A stretch of 64,000 bases of DNA from CAWIUB01 sp963839175 (GCA_963839175.1 CAWIUB010000022.1:1-64000); one strand, 5' to 3'; positions 44,482 through 53,753 are shown, counted from the stretch's first letter. The notes: a model not told the origin generated them from the letters alone. Made by a program: numbers and translations.

Positions 44482-44647
44482 ACAAAACTGTTGCAGCCTA
44501 CCTGGACGGCCGGTGAATCTCGAAATCTTCGCGTTGACACACGCCTAGACCACCGCTTTGCCGGCCGAACCGGTGTGGGATACACGTTGCGGCCCGCGCG
44601 GCACAGGCAAAGCGAGCGATCGGACGGTAGTCGTAGGCTCGGTGTTC

Positions 44648-45427
44648 GTGGCAGTCATCGGAGCGCATGTCGACTCGGCCGACCCGCTCGCCGCAGCGGC
44701 CGCCGTCGGCGCGCAGGCCGTGCAGTTCTTCCTGGCCGACCCGCAGGGCTGGAAAGCGCCGAAACGGCACGAGCATTTCGATGCGATCAAAGCCAGCAAG
44801 CTGACCGTCTACATCCACGCGCCCTACCTGGTCAACGTGGCGACATTGAACAACCGCATCCGCATCCCCAGCCGCAAGATATTGGCGCAGCACTCCGACG
44901 CGGCGGCCGCCATCGGCGCGAAGGCACTGATCGTCCATGCTGGGTACGTCAACGACGGTGACGATCCGGATGCAGGAATCGACAACTGGCGCAAGACCTT
45001 TGCGCGGGTCGCTGAAGAAGGCGGTTTCCCGCTGTCGATCCTCATCGAGAACACGGCCGGTGGAAACAACGCGTTGGCCCGCCGCTTCGACCGGCTTGCC
45101 CGGCTGTGGGACGCCATCGGCGAGTACGGCCCGGGATTCGTCCTCGACACGTGCCATGCACACGCGGGCGGCGAGGAACTGGACGGCATCGTCGACCGGA
45201 TCAGCAAGATCACCGGGCGGGTCGATCTGGTGCACGCGAACAACAGCCGGGACGCGTTCGACTCCGGCGCCGACCGGCACGCCAACCTCGACGCCGGGCA
45301 GATCGATGCGCAGCTGATCGCCGCCATCGCCCGGGAAGCCGGCAGCGACGTCATCGTCGAGACGCCGGCGGCTGGTCAGGCCGACGACATCGCGTTCCTG
45401 AGGGATTCCCTCGTCTCGGCCAGCTGA
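44648..45427 (+). CDS. nfo: Deoxyribonuclease IV (AP endonuclease, Nfo family)
   Basis: A 259-residue TIM-barrel endonuclease IV that nicks abasic sites. Metal-ligand segments are IGAHVDSADP, TVYIHAPYLVNVAT, ALIVHAGYVND, ILIENTAGGN, FVLDTCHAHAGG, LVHANNSRDAFDSGADRHAN and VIVETPA, in the canonical order. GTG 44648 (VAVIGAHV) is preferred; another GTG is two codons upstream. Its 3' end overlaps the convergent GT87 gene by 52 bp. Confidence 0.9.
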   Translation: MAVIGAHVDSADPLAAAAAVGAQAVQFFLADPQGWKAPKRHEHFDAIKASKLTVYIHAPYLVNVATLNNRIRIPSRKILAQHSDAAAAIGAKALIVHAGYVNDGDDPDAGIDNWRKTFARVAEEGGFPLSILIENTAGGNNALARRFDRLARLWDAIGEYGPGFVLDTCHAHAGGEELDGIVDRISKITGRVDLVHANNSRDAFDSGADRHANLDAGQIDAQLIAAIAREAGSDVIVETPAAGQADDIAFLRDSLVSAS

Positions 45428-46842
45428 CTCTCCGCGGGCGGCGGTCGCGAGCGCAGCAGCGCCATGACCGGGCCGTCCGGCGAGCCGTCGTAAGGGCCGC
45501 CGCCAGGATCGTCCAGCCCGCCTGATCGCACGACGTCGAGGTCGGGGCGCCACATCTCGCGGATCACCAGCCCGGCCAGGATGATCAGTGTGACGTCGCG
45601 CAGGATGACGGCGAACATCAGCCAGGTGTAGCTCATGCCGCGGCTGGTGTCGTTCAATCCCATCAGATACAGCATGAAGGTGATCCACAGCGTGATCTCG
45701 CTGAACTGCCAGATCAGCGCCATCCGCCATCGGGGCCGGGCAAGGGCCACCAGGGGCAGCAGCCAGATCGAATACTGCCGGCTCCAGATCTTGGACGCGA
45801 ACAGGAACACCACGACGGCGAGGAACACCAGCTGCGCCATCCGCGGCCGGACCGGGGCGCGCAGCGCTAGCGCGACGACGGCCGCCTCGGCCACGATCGC
45901 CACCACGGCGACGGCCACGCCGGACGGCGTCCATGCGCCGGCGTTGCCGGTGAGCGCGTAGTGGCCGATGAACCACAGCGTGTCCCATTCGGTCGTGCGT
46001 GTCGCGTTGAACGTGAAGAACTCGCTCCAGCCTTCGTGGTAGGCGACCGCGACGGGCAGGTTGACCGCGAGCCATACGGCCACGGCGGTGAGGCAGCACC
46101 AGGCCGCGGGTCTGTATCGCCCGGTGCGCAGCGCCAAGGCCGCGATGGCCACAAGCAGCAGCGCGGGGTAGAGCTTGGCTGCCGCGCCCAGCCCGATCAG
46201 CACGCCGGCGGCCGCGGGCCGGTTCTTGGCCCACGCCCACAGGGCGCAGCCGGTGAACGCCATCGCGTACAGGTCCCAGTTCGAGAACGCGTGAAAGACC
46301 AGCAACGGCCCGAGGGCAAAGATCGCGACGTCGTACGGACGCCGCCCGGCGGCACCGACCGTGCCCGCGACCGCGATCAGACCGCAGGCGGCCAGCAGCA
46401 GGCACGTCAGGATCCCGAACAGCTGCACGTCGGAGGTGTCGCCGAACACGCCGTGGAAAGCGTGGGTGAGTCCGGCGGTCAGCCACATGAATCCCCCGGT
46501 CAGCACGGGGTATTCGACCGCGTGGTCGCGGTAGGGAACCGCGCCGAGGTCGAGCCCCTCGGTGTTCCAGAGCGGGATGATGTCGGAGTAGCAGGCGTGC
46601 GTGTACTGCCGGTTGGCCACCCAGTTGGCGTTCGCGCACGGCGACTTCTGCAGGTACCCGAGGACGAGGGTGAACGACGCGAGGCCCAGCAAGACCCGCA
46701 GCGGAGTCCACCAGCCACCGGCCACGGCGTGCCGGCCCCAGGCGCCACCGACGATCCGCACCGCCCGGGCCACGGTCGGGTCGGCGCGGCTCGGTGGCGG
46801 CTGGCCGAGCCCGGACCAGGCAGGCTCCGGCGCGCGCGTCAC
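45376..46842 (-). CDS. Glycosyltransferase 87 family polyprenol-phosphate mannosyltransferase-like protein
   Basis: A 488-residue membrane protein with ten or more hydrophobic segments. The GT-C/GT87 signature is the early external-loop acidic segment PYRDHAVEYPVLTGG (residues about 103-117). The GLGAAAKLYPALLL helix and the SRQYSIWLLPLVAL segment are also typical of the alpha-mannosyltransferase group (PimE-like). Such enzymes use polyprenyl-phosphate sugars on the outer face. It precedes, without overlap, no partner on its strand; the upstream PBP gene ends 48 bp away. Confidence 0.85.
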   Translation of the reverse strand: MTRAPEPAWSGLGQPPPSRADPTVARAVRIVGGAWGRHAVAGGWWTPLRVLLGLASFTLVLGYLQKSPCANANWVANRQYTHACYSDIIPLWNTEGLDLGAVPYRDHAVEYPVLTGGFMWLTAGLTHAFHGVFGDTSDVQLFGILTCLLLAACGLIAVAGTVGAAGRRPYDVAIFALGPLLVFHAFSNWDLYAMAFTGCALWAWAKNRPAAAGVLIGLGAAAKLYPALLLVAIAALALRTGRYRPAAWCCLTAVAVWLAVNLPVAVAYHEGWSEFFTFNATRTTEWDTLWFIGHYALTGNAGAWTPSGVAVAVVAIVAEAAVVALALRAPVRPRMAQLVFLAVVVFLFASKIWSRQYSIWLLPLVALARPRWRMALIWQFSEITLWITFMLYLMGLNDTSRGMSYTWLMFAVILRDVTLIILAGLVIREMWRPDLDVVRSGGLDDPGGGPYDGSPDGPVMALLRSRPPPAESQLAETRESLRNAMSSA

Positions 46843-46889
46843 CGGCGCATCCTCGCATGTCCGCCGTTACGGTCCTTGGCGGCAGCTGA

Positions 46890-49163
46890 CTACGGAACGG
46901 CTGTGCTGGGCGGCCCGCTCGTCGCTGGTGCGGACGACGACGGCGGGCGCGCGGACGTCGGCGGCGCAGGCGGCGCAGACGAGGCGGGCGGACGCGCGGA
47001 CGTCGCTGGCGCGGACGAGGTGGTGGGCGCCGAGGTCGTAGGAGGTGCGTTGGACGTCGACGGCGCCTCGGACGTCGGCGGTGCGAACGACGACGGCGCA
47101 ACCGTGGGCGCGACGGGCACCCCGACCTGCGCGGTCGTCGGCATCGCCGCGACCGGCTTGTTCGCCAGGTAGGCGTCCATGAACAGCTTCCACGCCGCTC
47201 CCGGGTTCTGCCGCCCGTACATGGACGTGCCCTGGTCGTTGTAGATCGGCTGCAAGCTGTTCGACCCAACCCAGGACGCAACGCTCACCTGCGGGGTGAA
47301 GCCGACCGTCCAGGCGTCGCTCGACTCCAAGGTGTTCTGGATGCCGACCGTGCCGGTCTTCACGGCCACCGTTCGCCCGTCGGCGAGCCCGATGTCCGAC
47401 GACGACGCTACCTGTTCCATTGACAGCGTCGTGTCGTTGGCGACCTTGGGGTCCATCGCCCGCTTGCCGCCGATCTTGCGCTGGAACAGCACGGTGCCTT
47501 TGTCGTCGGTGACCTTCTGCACCAGGTAGCTGCCGCGTTGGACACCGCCGTCGGCGAACGTCGCGTACGCGGTGGCCATGTCGACTGGCGTCACCTCGTA
47601 GGCGCCGATGCCGATGAACGGCGTGGTCGTGCCGTCCTTCTGCAGGGTCGGCGAGCCGTTGTGCGTGGCGGAAATACCCGCGGCGTGGGCGAATGCGGCG
47701 ACGTTCTTCGGGCCCACCAGATCAGCAACGCGATAGAACACGGTGTTCAGCGAGATCGTCATGGCCTGCAGTAGTGAGTACTGGCCTTGCGCGTTCTCGC
47801 TCGGGTCGTTCTCGACCAATTGCCCGTCGATCGTCTGCGGCGACGAGCCGAGGAACGTCGAGTTCAGTGTGTAGCCGGGCTGCGCTCCAGCGAGGTTCTG
47901 GGCCAGCGCCGTGCCGAGGGCGAACGGCTTGAACGTCGAACCCGGCTGGCGCCAGGTCTGCGCATAGTCGAAGCCGATGCCGTTCGAACCGCCGTAATAA
48001 GCCAGGGTTCCGCCGGTGGCTGGATTGACGGCCACCAGCGCCTTCTGCAGGTTCTTCTGCTTGGCGGTGGGGTTGGCGTACGCCTTGGCGATGGCTGCGA
48101 CGGCCGCGGCCTGCGCGCTCTTGTCGATGGTGGTCTGGATGCGCAGCCCGCGGGTGTTGATGATCGACTCGTCGATACCGTCGGCAAGGAGTTCACGTTC
48201 GACGGCGGATGCGATCAGGCCGGTGGGACCGGTGCCGCCGAGCCGGTCGTTGCTGACCGGGATCGTCTTGGGGAACGTCAGCTTGGCGGCTTGCTCGCCG
48301 TCAAGGTGACCGATCTGGACCATCGAATCGATCACGTACTGCCACCGCACCTTGGCCGGGCCGGGGTTGTTCGCCGGGTCGTAGTAGCTCGGCGATCGCA
48401 GCAGCGCGGCGAGCAGCGCGGCCTGCGCCGGCCCGAGCTTGTCGACCGACGTGCCGAAGTACAGCTCGGACGCGGTCTGCACCCCGTAGGCCCCGCGGCC
48501 GAAGTAGACCGTGTTCAGGTACCACTCCAGGATCTGGTCCTTGCTGTAGTTGCGGGCCAACTTCACCGCGATCGCCAGCTCCCGGAGCTTGCGGGTGAGG
48601 GTGCGCTGTGAGCTCAGGTAGGCGTTCTTGACGTACTGCTGGGTCAGCCCAGAGCCGCCCTGCGTGTCCCCGCCGGTCAGGTCGTTGAACGCCGCGCGGA
48701 TGGTGCCCGTGATCGAGAAGCCGGGCTCGCTGTAGAAGCCGCGGTCCTCTGTCGCGATCACCGCCCAGCGCACCGCCTGCGGGATCTGCGACAGCGGCAC
48801 CGGTTTGCGGTTCTCGGCGCCGATCTGCGTCATCGTCGAGCCGTCGGAGTAGGTGATGGTGGCGACCTGTGGGAGTGGGAGATCTTCTGGCCGCGGGACG
48901 TCCGAGAGCGTGTAGAACAGCACGACGGCCAGGGCCATGAAGGCCGCGATGAACCCGAGAAACCAGGTGGCCAGGATGCCGACGCGGCGCCAGATCCGCC
49001 TCGTGTGCGACATCTTCGCCAGCCGCGCTCGCTTGCGCTGCCGGCGCCGCTGCCACCGTTGCGGCAGGTGGCTCTCGATGATCCGGCGCTTCTGCTCCGC
49101 CGCCTTGATGGTGGTCGGCTCGGACCAGCCGTCGTCTGGGGTCTCCGGCGGAGTACTCGTCAC
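46890..49163 (-). CDS. Bifunctional penicillin-binding protein (class A)
   Basis: A 757-residue cell-wall synthase. A basic cytosolic N-terminus leads to one membrane helix (residues 62-88). The GT51 transglycosylase domain has IATEDRGFYSEPG (catalytic Glu), GGSGLTQQYVKN and KDQILEWYLNTVYFGRGAYG. The transpeptidase domain carries Ser in QPGSTFKPF, the SLN of MTISLNTVFY, and AVKTGT. The last 80 residues are low complexity, built from Ala, Pro, Ser and Thr, and probably lie in the wall. It is of the PonA type, full length for actinomycetes. Confidence 0.95.
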   Translation of the reverse strand: MTSTPPETPDDGWSEPTTIKAAEQKRRIIESHLPQRWQRRRQRKRARLAKMSHTRRIWRRVGILATWFLGFIAAFMALAVVLFYTLSDVPRPEDLPLPQVATITYSDGSTMTQIGAENRKPVPLSQIPQAVRWAVIATEDRGFYSEPGFSITGTIRAAFNDLTGGDTQGGSGLTQQYVKNAYLSSQRTLTRKLRELAIAVKLARNYSKDQILEWYLNTVYFGRGAYGVQTASELYFGTSVDKLGPAQAALLAALLRSPSYYDPANNPGPAKVRWQYVIDSMVQIGHLDGEQAAKLTFPKTIPVSNDRLGGTGPTGLIASAVERELLADGIDESIINTRGLRIQTTIDKSAQAAAVAAIAKAYANPTAKQKNLQKALVAVNPATGGTLAYYGGSNGIGFDYAQTWRQPGSTFKPFALGTALAQNLAGAQPGYTLNSTFLGSSPQTIDGQLVENDPSENAQGQYSLLQAMTISLNTVFYRVADLVGPKNVAAFAHAAGISATHNGSPTLQKDGTTTPFIGIGAYEVTPVDMATAYATFADGGVQRGSYLVQKVTDDKGTVLFQRKIGGKRAMDPKVANDTTLSMEQVASSSDIGLADGRTVAVKTGTVGIQNTLESSDAWTVGFTPQVSVASWVGSNSLQPIYNDQGTSMYGRQNPGAAWKLFMDAYLANKPVAAMPTTAQVGVPVAPTVAPSSFAPPTSEAPSTSNAPPTTSAPTTSSAPATSARPPASSAPPAPPTSARPPSSSAPATSGPPSTAVP

Positions 49164-49203
49164 GCCGGATCCTGCCGTCCCTCGCTGGTCTAGCCTCCGT
49201 GGG

Positions 49204-49599
49204 CTAACCGTCGGCCGCGCTCAGGCCTTCGGCTCGCCCGTCGTCAGAGCCTAGGACGAACGAGCGCAGCAGATGGTTCCAGCTGCAGTCCTGGCAGACC
49301 TCGACGACATACACGGTGAATTCATCCACTCGCGCCGCGAGCGCATTCAGCTCGCCCACGGACTTCGCCTGCCCGGCGGACGGTCCGAGGGAGTCGCCGT
49401 AGACGTAGTGGACGTGCCGGATCTTCGGCTTGCGGCAGATCGGGCACGGGTGGGCGGTCGGCTCGCCGTAATGCCGGGCGGCGAGCAGCAGGTAGGGATG
49501 CGCGTCACACAGCTCGGCCGTGGACACCCGGCCGTGCGCGAACTCGGTCAGCCGGGCGCGCCGCTGCAGCGCGTAGTCCACGACGTCCCGGGGTCTCAC
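49204..49599 (-). CDS. DUF5318 family zinc-ribbon-like protein
   Basis: A 131-residue protein of the actinobacterial DUF5318 family. VVDYALQRRARLTEFAHGRV and DAHPYLLLAARHYGEPT are typical. Two Cys pairs, HPCPICRKPK and VCQDCSWNH, probably bind zinc. GTG 49599 (VRPRDVVDY) gives the family length. Its position next to the PonA-type gene is a conserved actinobacterial arrangement. Function unknown. Confidence 0.88.
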   Translation of the reverse strand: MRPRDVVDYALQRRARLTEFAHGRVSTAELCDAHPYLLLAARHYGEPTAHPCPICRKPKIRHVHYVYGDSLGPSAGQAKSVGELNALAARVDEFTVYVVEVCQDCSWNHLLRSFVLGSDDGRAEGLSAADG

Positions 49600-49693
49600 C
49601 TGCGCCAGGGTACGCGCGTAGTCCGGCCGGTGCTCCGCCTTCGGTGACTGGGACTTTTGCTGTATCGCAATCAGCCATTGGTAGTATTCGCAT

Positions 49694-49957
49694 ATGGCTA
49701 GCCGAAAGATCACCATCTCATTGCCTGAGGAGGTCCTCGAACGTGTCAATACGCTGACGCGCCGTTCGGGGACCGCAGTGTCGGCGTGGATCGCGCGGGC
49801 CGCGCGCGAGCAGGCCCGCGTCGAAGACGGGCTGGCCGCCATCCGCGAATGGGAGCAGGAAGCAGGCGCACTCACCCCGGAGGAGCTCGCGACCGCGCGC
49901 GCTGCCCTCGCGAGCGCGGACGTGGAGCGTCTGAAGCGCCGGCGCAGAGCCAGCTGA
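49694..49957 (+). CDS. CopG/VapB-type antitoxin
   Basis: An 87-residue protein. SRKITISLPEEVLERVNTLT and SGTAVSAWIARAAREQARVE form a ribbon-helix-helix DNA-binding domain. The C-terminal helix (GALTPEELATARAALASADV) would wrap the toxin. Two bases separate its TGA from the toxin GTG, a normal antitoxin-toxin order. Confidence 0.83.
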   Translation: MASRKITISLPEEVLERVNTLTRRSGTAVSAWIARAAREQARVEDGLAAIREWEQEAGALTPEELATARAALASADVERLKRRRRAS

Positions 49958-49959
49958 AG

Positions 49960-50361
49960 GTGGACGTACCCACGCTGCCGGTTGTCTACGACGCGGGTGC
50001 GCTGATCGCGGCGGAGGCGGGCGACCGCTTCATGATGGCGCTGCACCGCACTGCCCTGCACGAGCGGCGGGTGATCCTCGTGCCCAGTCCGGTGCTCACT
50101 CAGGTGTGGCGCGGCGGCGCCCGGCAGGCTCGATTGGCGCTCGTGCTCCGTGGCTGCATTGTCGATGCGCCGGACGAGCAGATCGCGAAGCGCGCTGGGG
50201 TGCTGCTCGGGCAGACCCGTACGTCCGACGCCGTCGACGCGATCGTGGTGGCAACCGCGTCAGTCGTATGCGGTTCCATCGTGACGTCCGACCCAGGCGA
50301 CCTCCGCTCGCTAGCGACCGCGGCAGACCGGCGGCACCCGCCGCCGCTGATCGAGCTGTAG
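49960..50361 (+). CDS. PIN domain toxin (VapC-like ribonuclease)
   Basis: A 133-residue PIN protein. The acidic active site is visible as VVYDAGALIAAEAGD, then an acidic residue in the central helix, TSDAVDAIVVATA, and IVTSDPGDL. PIN toxins cleave tRNA or rRNA. GTG 49960 starts two bases after the antitoxin stop. It ends 23 bp from the convergent AraC gene. Confidence 0.83.
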   Translation: MDVPTLPVVYDAGALIAAEAGDRFMMALHRTALHERRVILVPSPVLTQVWRGGARQARLALVLRGCIVDAPDEQIAKRAGVLLGQTRTSDAVDAIVVATASVVCGSIVTSDPGDLRSLATAADRRHPPPLIEL

Positions 50362-50384
50362 GAACGCGATACCGGCAGGACCGA

Positions 50385-51368
50385 CTACGAGTCCTGACGC
50401 GAGCCTTGCCCCCGCCGCCAGGCCCCGGGCGCCTCGCCAACCGCGCGTTTGAAGGCCCGATTGAAGGCCGCCTCGGACTGGTAGCCGACCGCGGAGGATG
50501 CCTGGGCGACGTTGACGGTGCCGGACTCGAGCATCCGCGCCGCGAGCTGGAGCCGCCATCGGGCGAGGTACTGCATGGGCGGGATGTGCACGTACACGGT
50601 GAAACGCTCCGCGAACGCAGACCTCGACATGCCAACGTCCCGGGCAAGACGGTCGAGGGTCCACGGGTCCGCCGGCCGGCCGTGCATCAGCCGCAGGGCC
50701 GCCCCTACCTGCGGGTCGCGCACGCCGGCGAGCCAGCCGCGCTGTGTGTCCGGCAGGTGCGCCAGGTGGCTTCGCAGCGCCTCGACGAACATCAGCTCGG
50801 CGAGCTTGGCCAGCATGGCCTCCCTCCCCGCGCTCTCGTCGCCGCTCGTCTGCACCGCGGCCTCGAGAAGGCTCGCCACCCACTGCCGGCTCATCTCGGA
50901 GACGGGTGAGTGGACGATGCGCGGCAGCGCGTCGAGGAGCGGGTTGAAGGGGCGGGAGTCGCAGCCGAGGAAGCCACAAACGAACCGGGCGCGGTCGGCG
51001 GTGGACTCTCGACTCATCCTCAGGGCGAAAGGGAGCGTACGGTCCGGAGGCCGGTTCCACATCGAGGGATCGGGGTTGCCGCGCATGCCAGGTGCCGAGG
51101 ACATGACGTTGGCGTCGCCACCCGGGAAGGCCACCATGTCTCCTGCCTCCAGAGAGACAGGCGGATCGCCGTGATCGATCGTCTCGGCCCAGCACGTCCC
51201 TTCGGTGACGACGTGGAAGGCGATGACGTGCTCGGCTCTGGCTAGCACGTGGTCGCGGATGGCGGAGACGTTCGGAGACTCTGTCACGAACGGCGAGCGC
51301 GCGTCGACGGCGAAGAACACGGCGCCGGTCAGGCGCACCGCGAGCAGCACGTCGGACAGCACGTCCAC
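50385..51368 (-). CDS. AraC family transcriptional regulator
   Basis: A 327-residue regulator. The N-terminal cupin-like sensing domain (AraC_binding_2/cupin_6 type) has VVTEGTCWAETIDHGDPPVS and LEAGDMVAFPGGDAN. The C-terminal AraC tandem helix-turn-helix is LDRLARDVGMSRSAFAERFT and NVAQASSAVGYQSEAAFNRA, then FKRAVGEAPGAWR. GTG 51368 is behind GGGAGG; a second GTG lies six bases on. It is divergent from the BBE-like oxidase gene, its probable target through two direct repeats. Confidence 0.87.
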   Translation of the reverse strand: MDVLSDVLLAVRLTGAVFFAVDARSPFVTESPNVSAIRDHVLARAEHVIAFHVVTEGTCWAETIDHGDPPVSLEAGDMVAFPGGDANVMSSAPGMRGNPDPSMWNRPPDRTLPFALRMSRESTADRARFVCGFLGCDSRPFNPLLDALPRIVHSPVSEMSRQWVASLLEAAVQTSGDESAGREAMLAKLAELMFVEALRSHLAHLPDTQRGWLAGVRDPQVGAALRLMHGRPADPWTLDRLARDVGMSRSAFAERFTVYVHIPPMQYLARWRLQLAARMLESGTVNVAQASSAVGYQSEAAFNRAFKRAVGEAPGAWRRGQGSRQDS

Positions 51369-51378
51369 GCCGCCTCCC

Positions 51379-51456
51379 GGATGTTCGGGCAACCCGTCCG
51401 GACGCCCGAGCAGGAGCGCCCTGCATCAAGGATATTCGGGCAACGGTGCCGGACGC
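51379..51456. promoter_or_regulatory. Two long direct repeats in the AraC/oxidase divergent promoter
   Basis: GGATRTTCGGGCAAC-N4-CCGGACGC occurs at 51379-51405 and 51430-51456, 51 bp apart and in the same orientation. Bipartite direct repeats are the usual AraC operator form. Confidence 0.7.
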
Positions 51457-51537
51457 GCAGTCATTCTTTCTCGGCCGGATCGCTCCTAGGTTCGACGCCA
51501 GGCCTCTCGACCGGAGAGGCATCACGAAGGAGTCATC

Positions 51538-52926
51538 ATGACTGTGGACACCCACACGGACCTGGGTCAGTACCTTCGCGGCCGGGTCATCGATCGCGGG
51601 CACCCGGAGTACAACGACGCGCGGGCCCTCTACAACGGCATGATCGACAAGCGGCCGCTGCTCATCGCGCAGTGCCTCGACGCGTCCGACGTTGTCGCGT
51701 GCGTCGGCTACGCACGCGAGAGGAGACTGCCGGTGGCCATCCGGGGCGGGGGCCACAACGGTCCCGGATTCGGCAGCGTCGACGACGGGTTGGTGATCGA
51801 CCTGACCCGGATGCGCGGCGTCCGCGTCGACCTGGAGCACAGGACCGTGCGGGTTGCCGCCGGCTGCACCTCGGGGGACGTCGACCACGCGACGCACGCC
51901 TACGGGCTCGCCGTTCCGTTCGGTATCGTTTCGACCACCGGCGTCGCGGGCCTCACGCTGGGCGGCGGCATGGGCTACTTGTCCCGACAGTACGGCCTGA
52001 CCATCGACAACCTCCTCGAGGCCGACGTGGTGCTCGCCGACGGCCGGCTGGTGACGGCCGGCCCGTCCAGCCACGCCGACCTGTTCTGGGGGCTGCGTGG
52101 GGGCGGCGGCAACTTCGGTGTGGTCACCAGCTTTCTGTTCCAGGCGCATCCGGTCAGCCGGGTCTTCGCCGGCCCGGTGTTCTGGGATCACGAGCACGCG
52201 GGCGCGGTCATGCGCGCGTACCGCAAGTTCCTGGCGGAGGCCCCCGAGGAGGTCGGCACGTTCGTGGGACTCAAGAAGGTCCCCACTGTCGACCCGTTCC
52301 CGGCGGAGCACCAGGGCAAGCTCGCCTGCGCCGTCATCTCCTGCTACAACGGCCCGGCCGACCAAGGGGCCGAGATCATGGACCGGCTGCTCGGAGAACT
52401 CCCCGAGCCGCTGTTCAACTGGATGGACGAGATGCCGTTCCCAGCCGTGCAGCGGCTGTTCGATCCGCTCTTACCGCAAGGCTTGCAGTGGTACTGGCGT
52501 GGCGAGTACGTCCACGATCTCACCGACGCAGCCATCGAGGAGCACGTCGCCCAGACCCGCGACATGCCCGGCGTCTTGTCGCTGATGCACCTGTATCCGA
52601 TAAACGGGGCCGTGCACCGGGTCGGTCCCACCGAGACGGCCTGGCACGAGCGCTCCGCCACCTGGTCGATGGTGATCGCAGCGATCGACGCCGATCCGGA
52701 CCTGGCGCCGGACCTCGGCGCCTGGGCGAAAAGGTACTGGTCAGCCATCCACGCCCACACGCGAAGCGGCGGCTACGTCAACTTCATGATGGGCGACGGC
52801 GACCTCGCACGCCTGGCCGCGACGTACGGCGAGAACTTCGACGGCCTGGTCGCGTTGAAGACGAAGTACGACCCGACGAACTTCTTCCACGAGAACCAGA
52901 ACATCCCGCCGCGTCCTCGTCCCTGA
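51538..52926 (+). CDS. FAD-binding (berberine-bridge/6-hydroxynicotine oxidase-like) oxidoreductase
   Basis: A 462-residue PCMH/BBE oxidase. The FAD domain includes VAIRGGGHNGPGFGSVDDGL, whose His is the usual 8-alpha-linked residue. The second covalent Cys motif of bicovalent BBEs is not evident; AGCTSGDVDH and TTGVAGLTLGGGMGYLSRQY stand there. The C-terminal BBE segment KTKYDPTNFFHENQNIPP is intact. It oxidises an alcohol or amine, passing electrons to oxygen. AGGAG lies upstream of the ATG. Confidence 0.9.
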   Translation: MTVDTHTDLGQYLRGRVIDRGHPEYNDARALYNGMIDKRPLLIAQCLDASDVVACVGYARERRLPVAIRGGGHNGPGFGSVDDGLVIDLTRMRGVRVDLEHRTVRVAAGCTSGDVDHATHAYGLAVPFGIVSTTGVAGLTLGGGMGYLSRQYGLTIDNLLEADVVLADGRLVTAGPSSHADLFWGLRGGGGNFGVVTSFLFQAHPVSRVFAGPVFWDHEHAGAVMRAYRKFLAEAPEEVGTFVGLKKVPTVDPFPAEHQGKLACAVISCYNGPADQGAEIMDRLLGELPEPLFNWMDEMPFPAVQRLFDPLLPQGLQWYWRGEYVHDLTDAAIEEHVAQTRDMPGVLSLMHLYPINGAVHRVGPTETAWHERSATWSMVIAAIDADPDLAPDLGAWAKRYWSAIHAHTRSGGYVNFMMGDGDLARLAATYGENFDGLVALKTKYDPTNFFHENQNIPPRPRP

Positions 52927-52989
52927 GGCGGCGTCACGTCCCCCGGGCGGCGGCGAGCCTGACGCGACACAAGCACGAGGAGGTAGACC

Positions 52990-53550
52990 ATGGCAGCGCC
53001 TGGGCCGGCAGTGCTGGCCGGCATGGTGTCGAGCACGCTCTTCGTGGTCAGCTACCTGCCGATGCTGGTCAAGGCCTACCGCACCCGGGACCTAGCCTCC
53101 TACAGCCTGGGCAACCTCGTCCTCGCCAACGCAGGCAACGCCATCCACTCAGTGTACGTGTTCAGGCTGCCGGTGGGACCGATCTGGTTTCTGCACACGT
53201 TCTACTTGGTGTCCACCATCGCGATGCTCGTGGGGCACCGGCGGTACGCCGATCAGGCCGTCGCACGGCCGCCCGGCGCTCGAGCGGATTCCGATGGGGC
53301 CATTGGTGAGACTGGAGGTGCACTCGACGAGACGAGGCGGGCGCTCGTCGTCGACCATATCGGCGACGCCGCGGGCGACACAGCCGGCACACCGGACACC
53401 GCAGGCGACCTGCGCATGCCCTGCTACGTCCGCGGCCGGGAACGCAGCCTCGACCAGCTGGGCGAGCAGGCCATGTCAGCCGGCCTGCAGGTCAGCTCGG
53501 TCAGGCCGGCCGGCTCGCGCTCGGTCATCGAGTTGCGCCCATCTGACTGA
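52990..53550 (+). CDS. PQ-loop/SemiSWEET-like membrane protein with soluble tail
   Basis: A 186-residue protein. Three hydrophobic helices (residues 5-85) contain LFVVSYLPMLVKAYRTRDLA, SYSLGNLVLANAGNAIHSVY and PIWFLHTFYLVSTIAMLVGH, resembling a single PQ-loop triple-helix bundle. The 95-residue C-terminal part is acidic and soluble, ending in a VIELRPSD strand. It lies 64 bp after the oxidase gene behind GAGGAGG, so it is probably in the same operon and could move its substrate. Confidence 0.65.
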   Translation: MAAPGPAVLAGMVSSTLFVVSYLPMLVKAYRTRDLASYSLGNLVLANAGNAIHSVYVFRLPVGPIWFLHTFYLVSTIAMLVGHRRYADQAVARPPGARADSDGAIGETGGALDETRRALVVDHIGDAAGDTAGTPDTAGDLRMPCYVRGRERSLDQLGEQAMSAGLQVSSVRPAGSRSVIELRPSD

Positions 53551-53572
53551 GCCGTAGCGTGAGGCTCAGTCC

Positions 53573-53692
53573 TCAGCTCACCGCTTTCTTTACGAGCGCG
53601 CCGATCCTTGCCTCTTCGGCGGTGGTCAACTCCTTCAGCGCGAAGGAGGTCGGCCACGCATCCGGGTCTATATCGGATCGTGCGTACCTGAA
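53573..53692 (-). pseudogene. DUF1801-like protein, C-terminal remnant
   Basis: The minus strand ends at a TGA (53575-53573) and reads DPDAWPTSFALKELTTAEEA and RIGALVKKAVS, the typical C-terminus of DUF1801/YdhG-like proteins. Upstream the homology dissolves before 53735, and no start exists. Only the tail of about 40 codons remains. Confidence 0.55.
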
Positions 53693-53753
53693 TTGCTGTT
53701 GCCCGGGCTGTCCGCTGTTGGGACACTCTGAAGTCGCCGCCCCGGCGGTGTAG

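Noticed and set aside
44498..47281. A 927-codon open frame on the minus strand
   Set aside because: It overlaps nfo, the GT87 gene and the PBP gene in another phase and has Arg/Pro-rich shadow composition.
51249..53309. A 686-codon open frame on the plus strand
   Set aside because: It is an out-of-phase shadow of the AraC promoter region and the BBE-like oxidase gene, with no domain signals.
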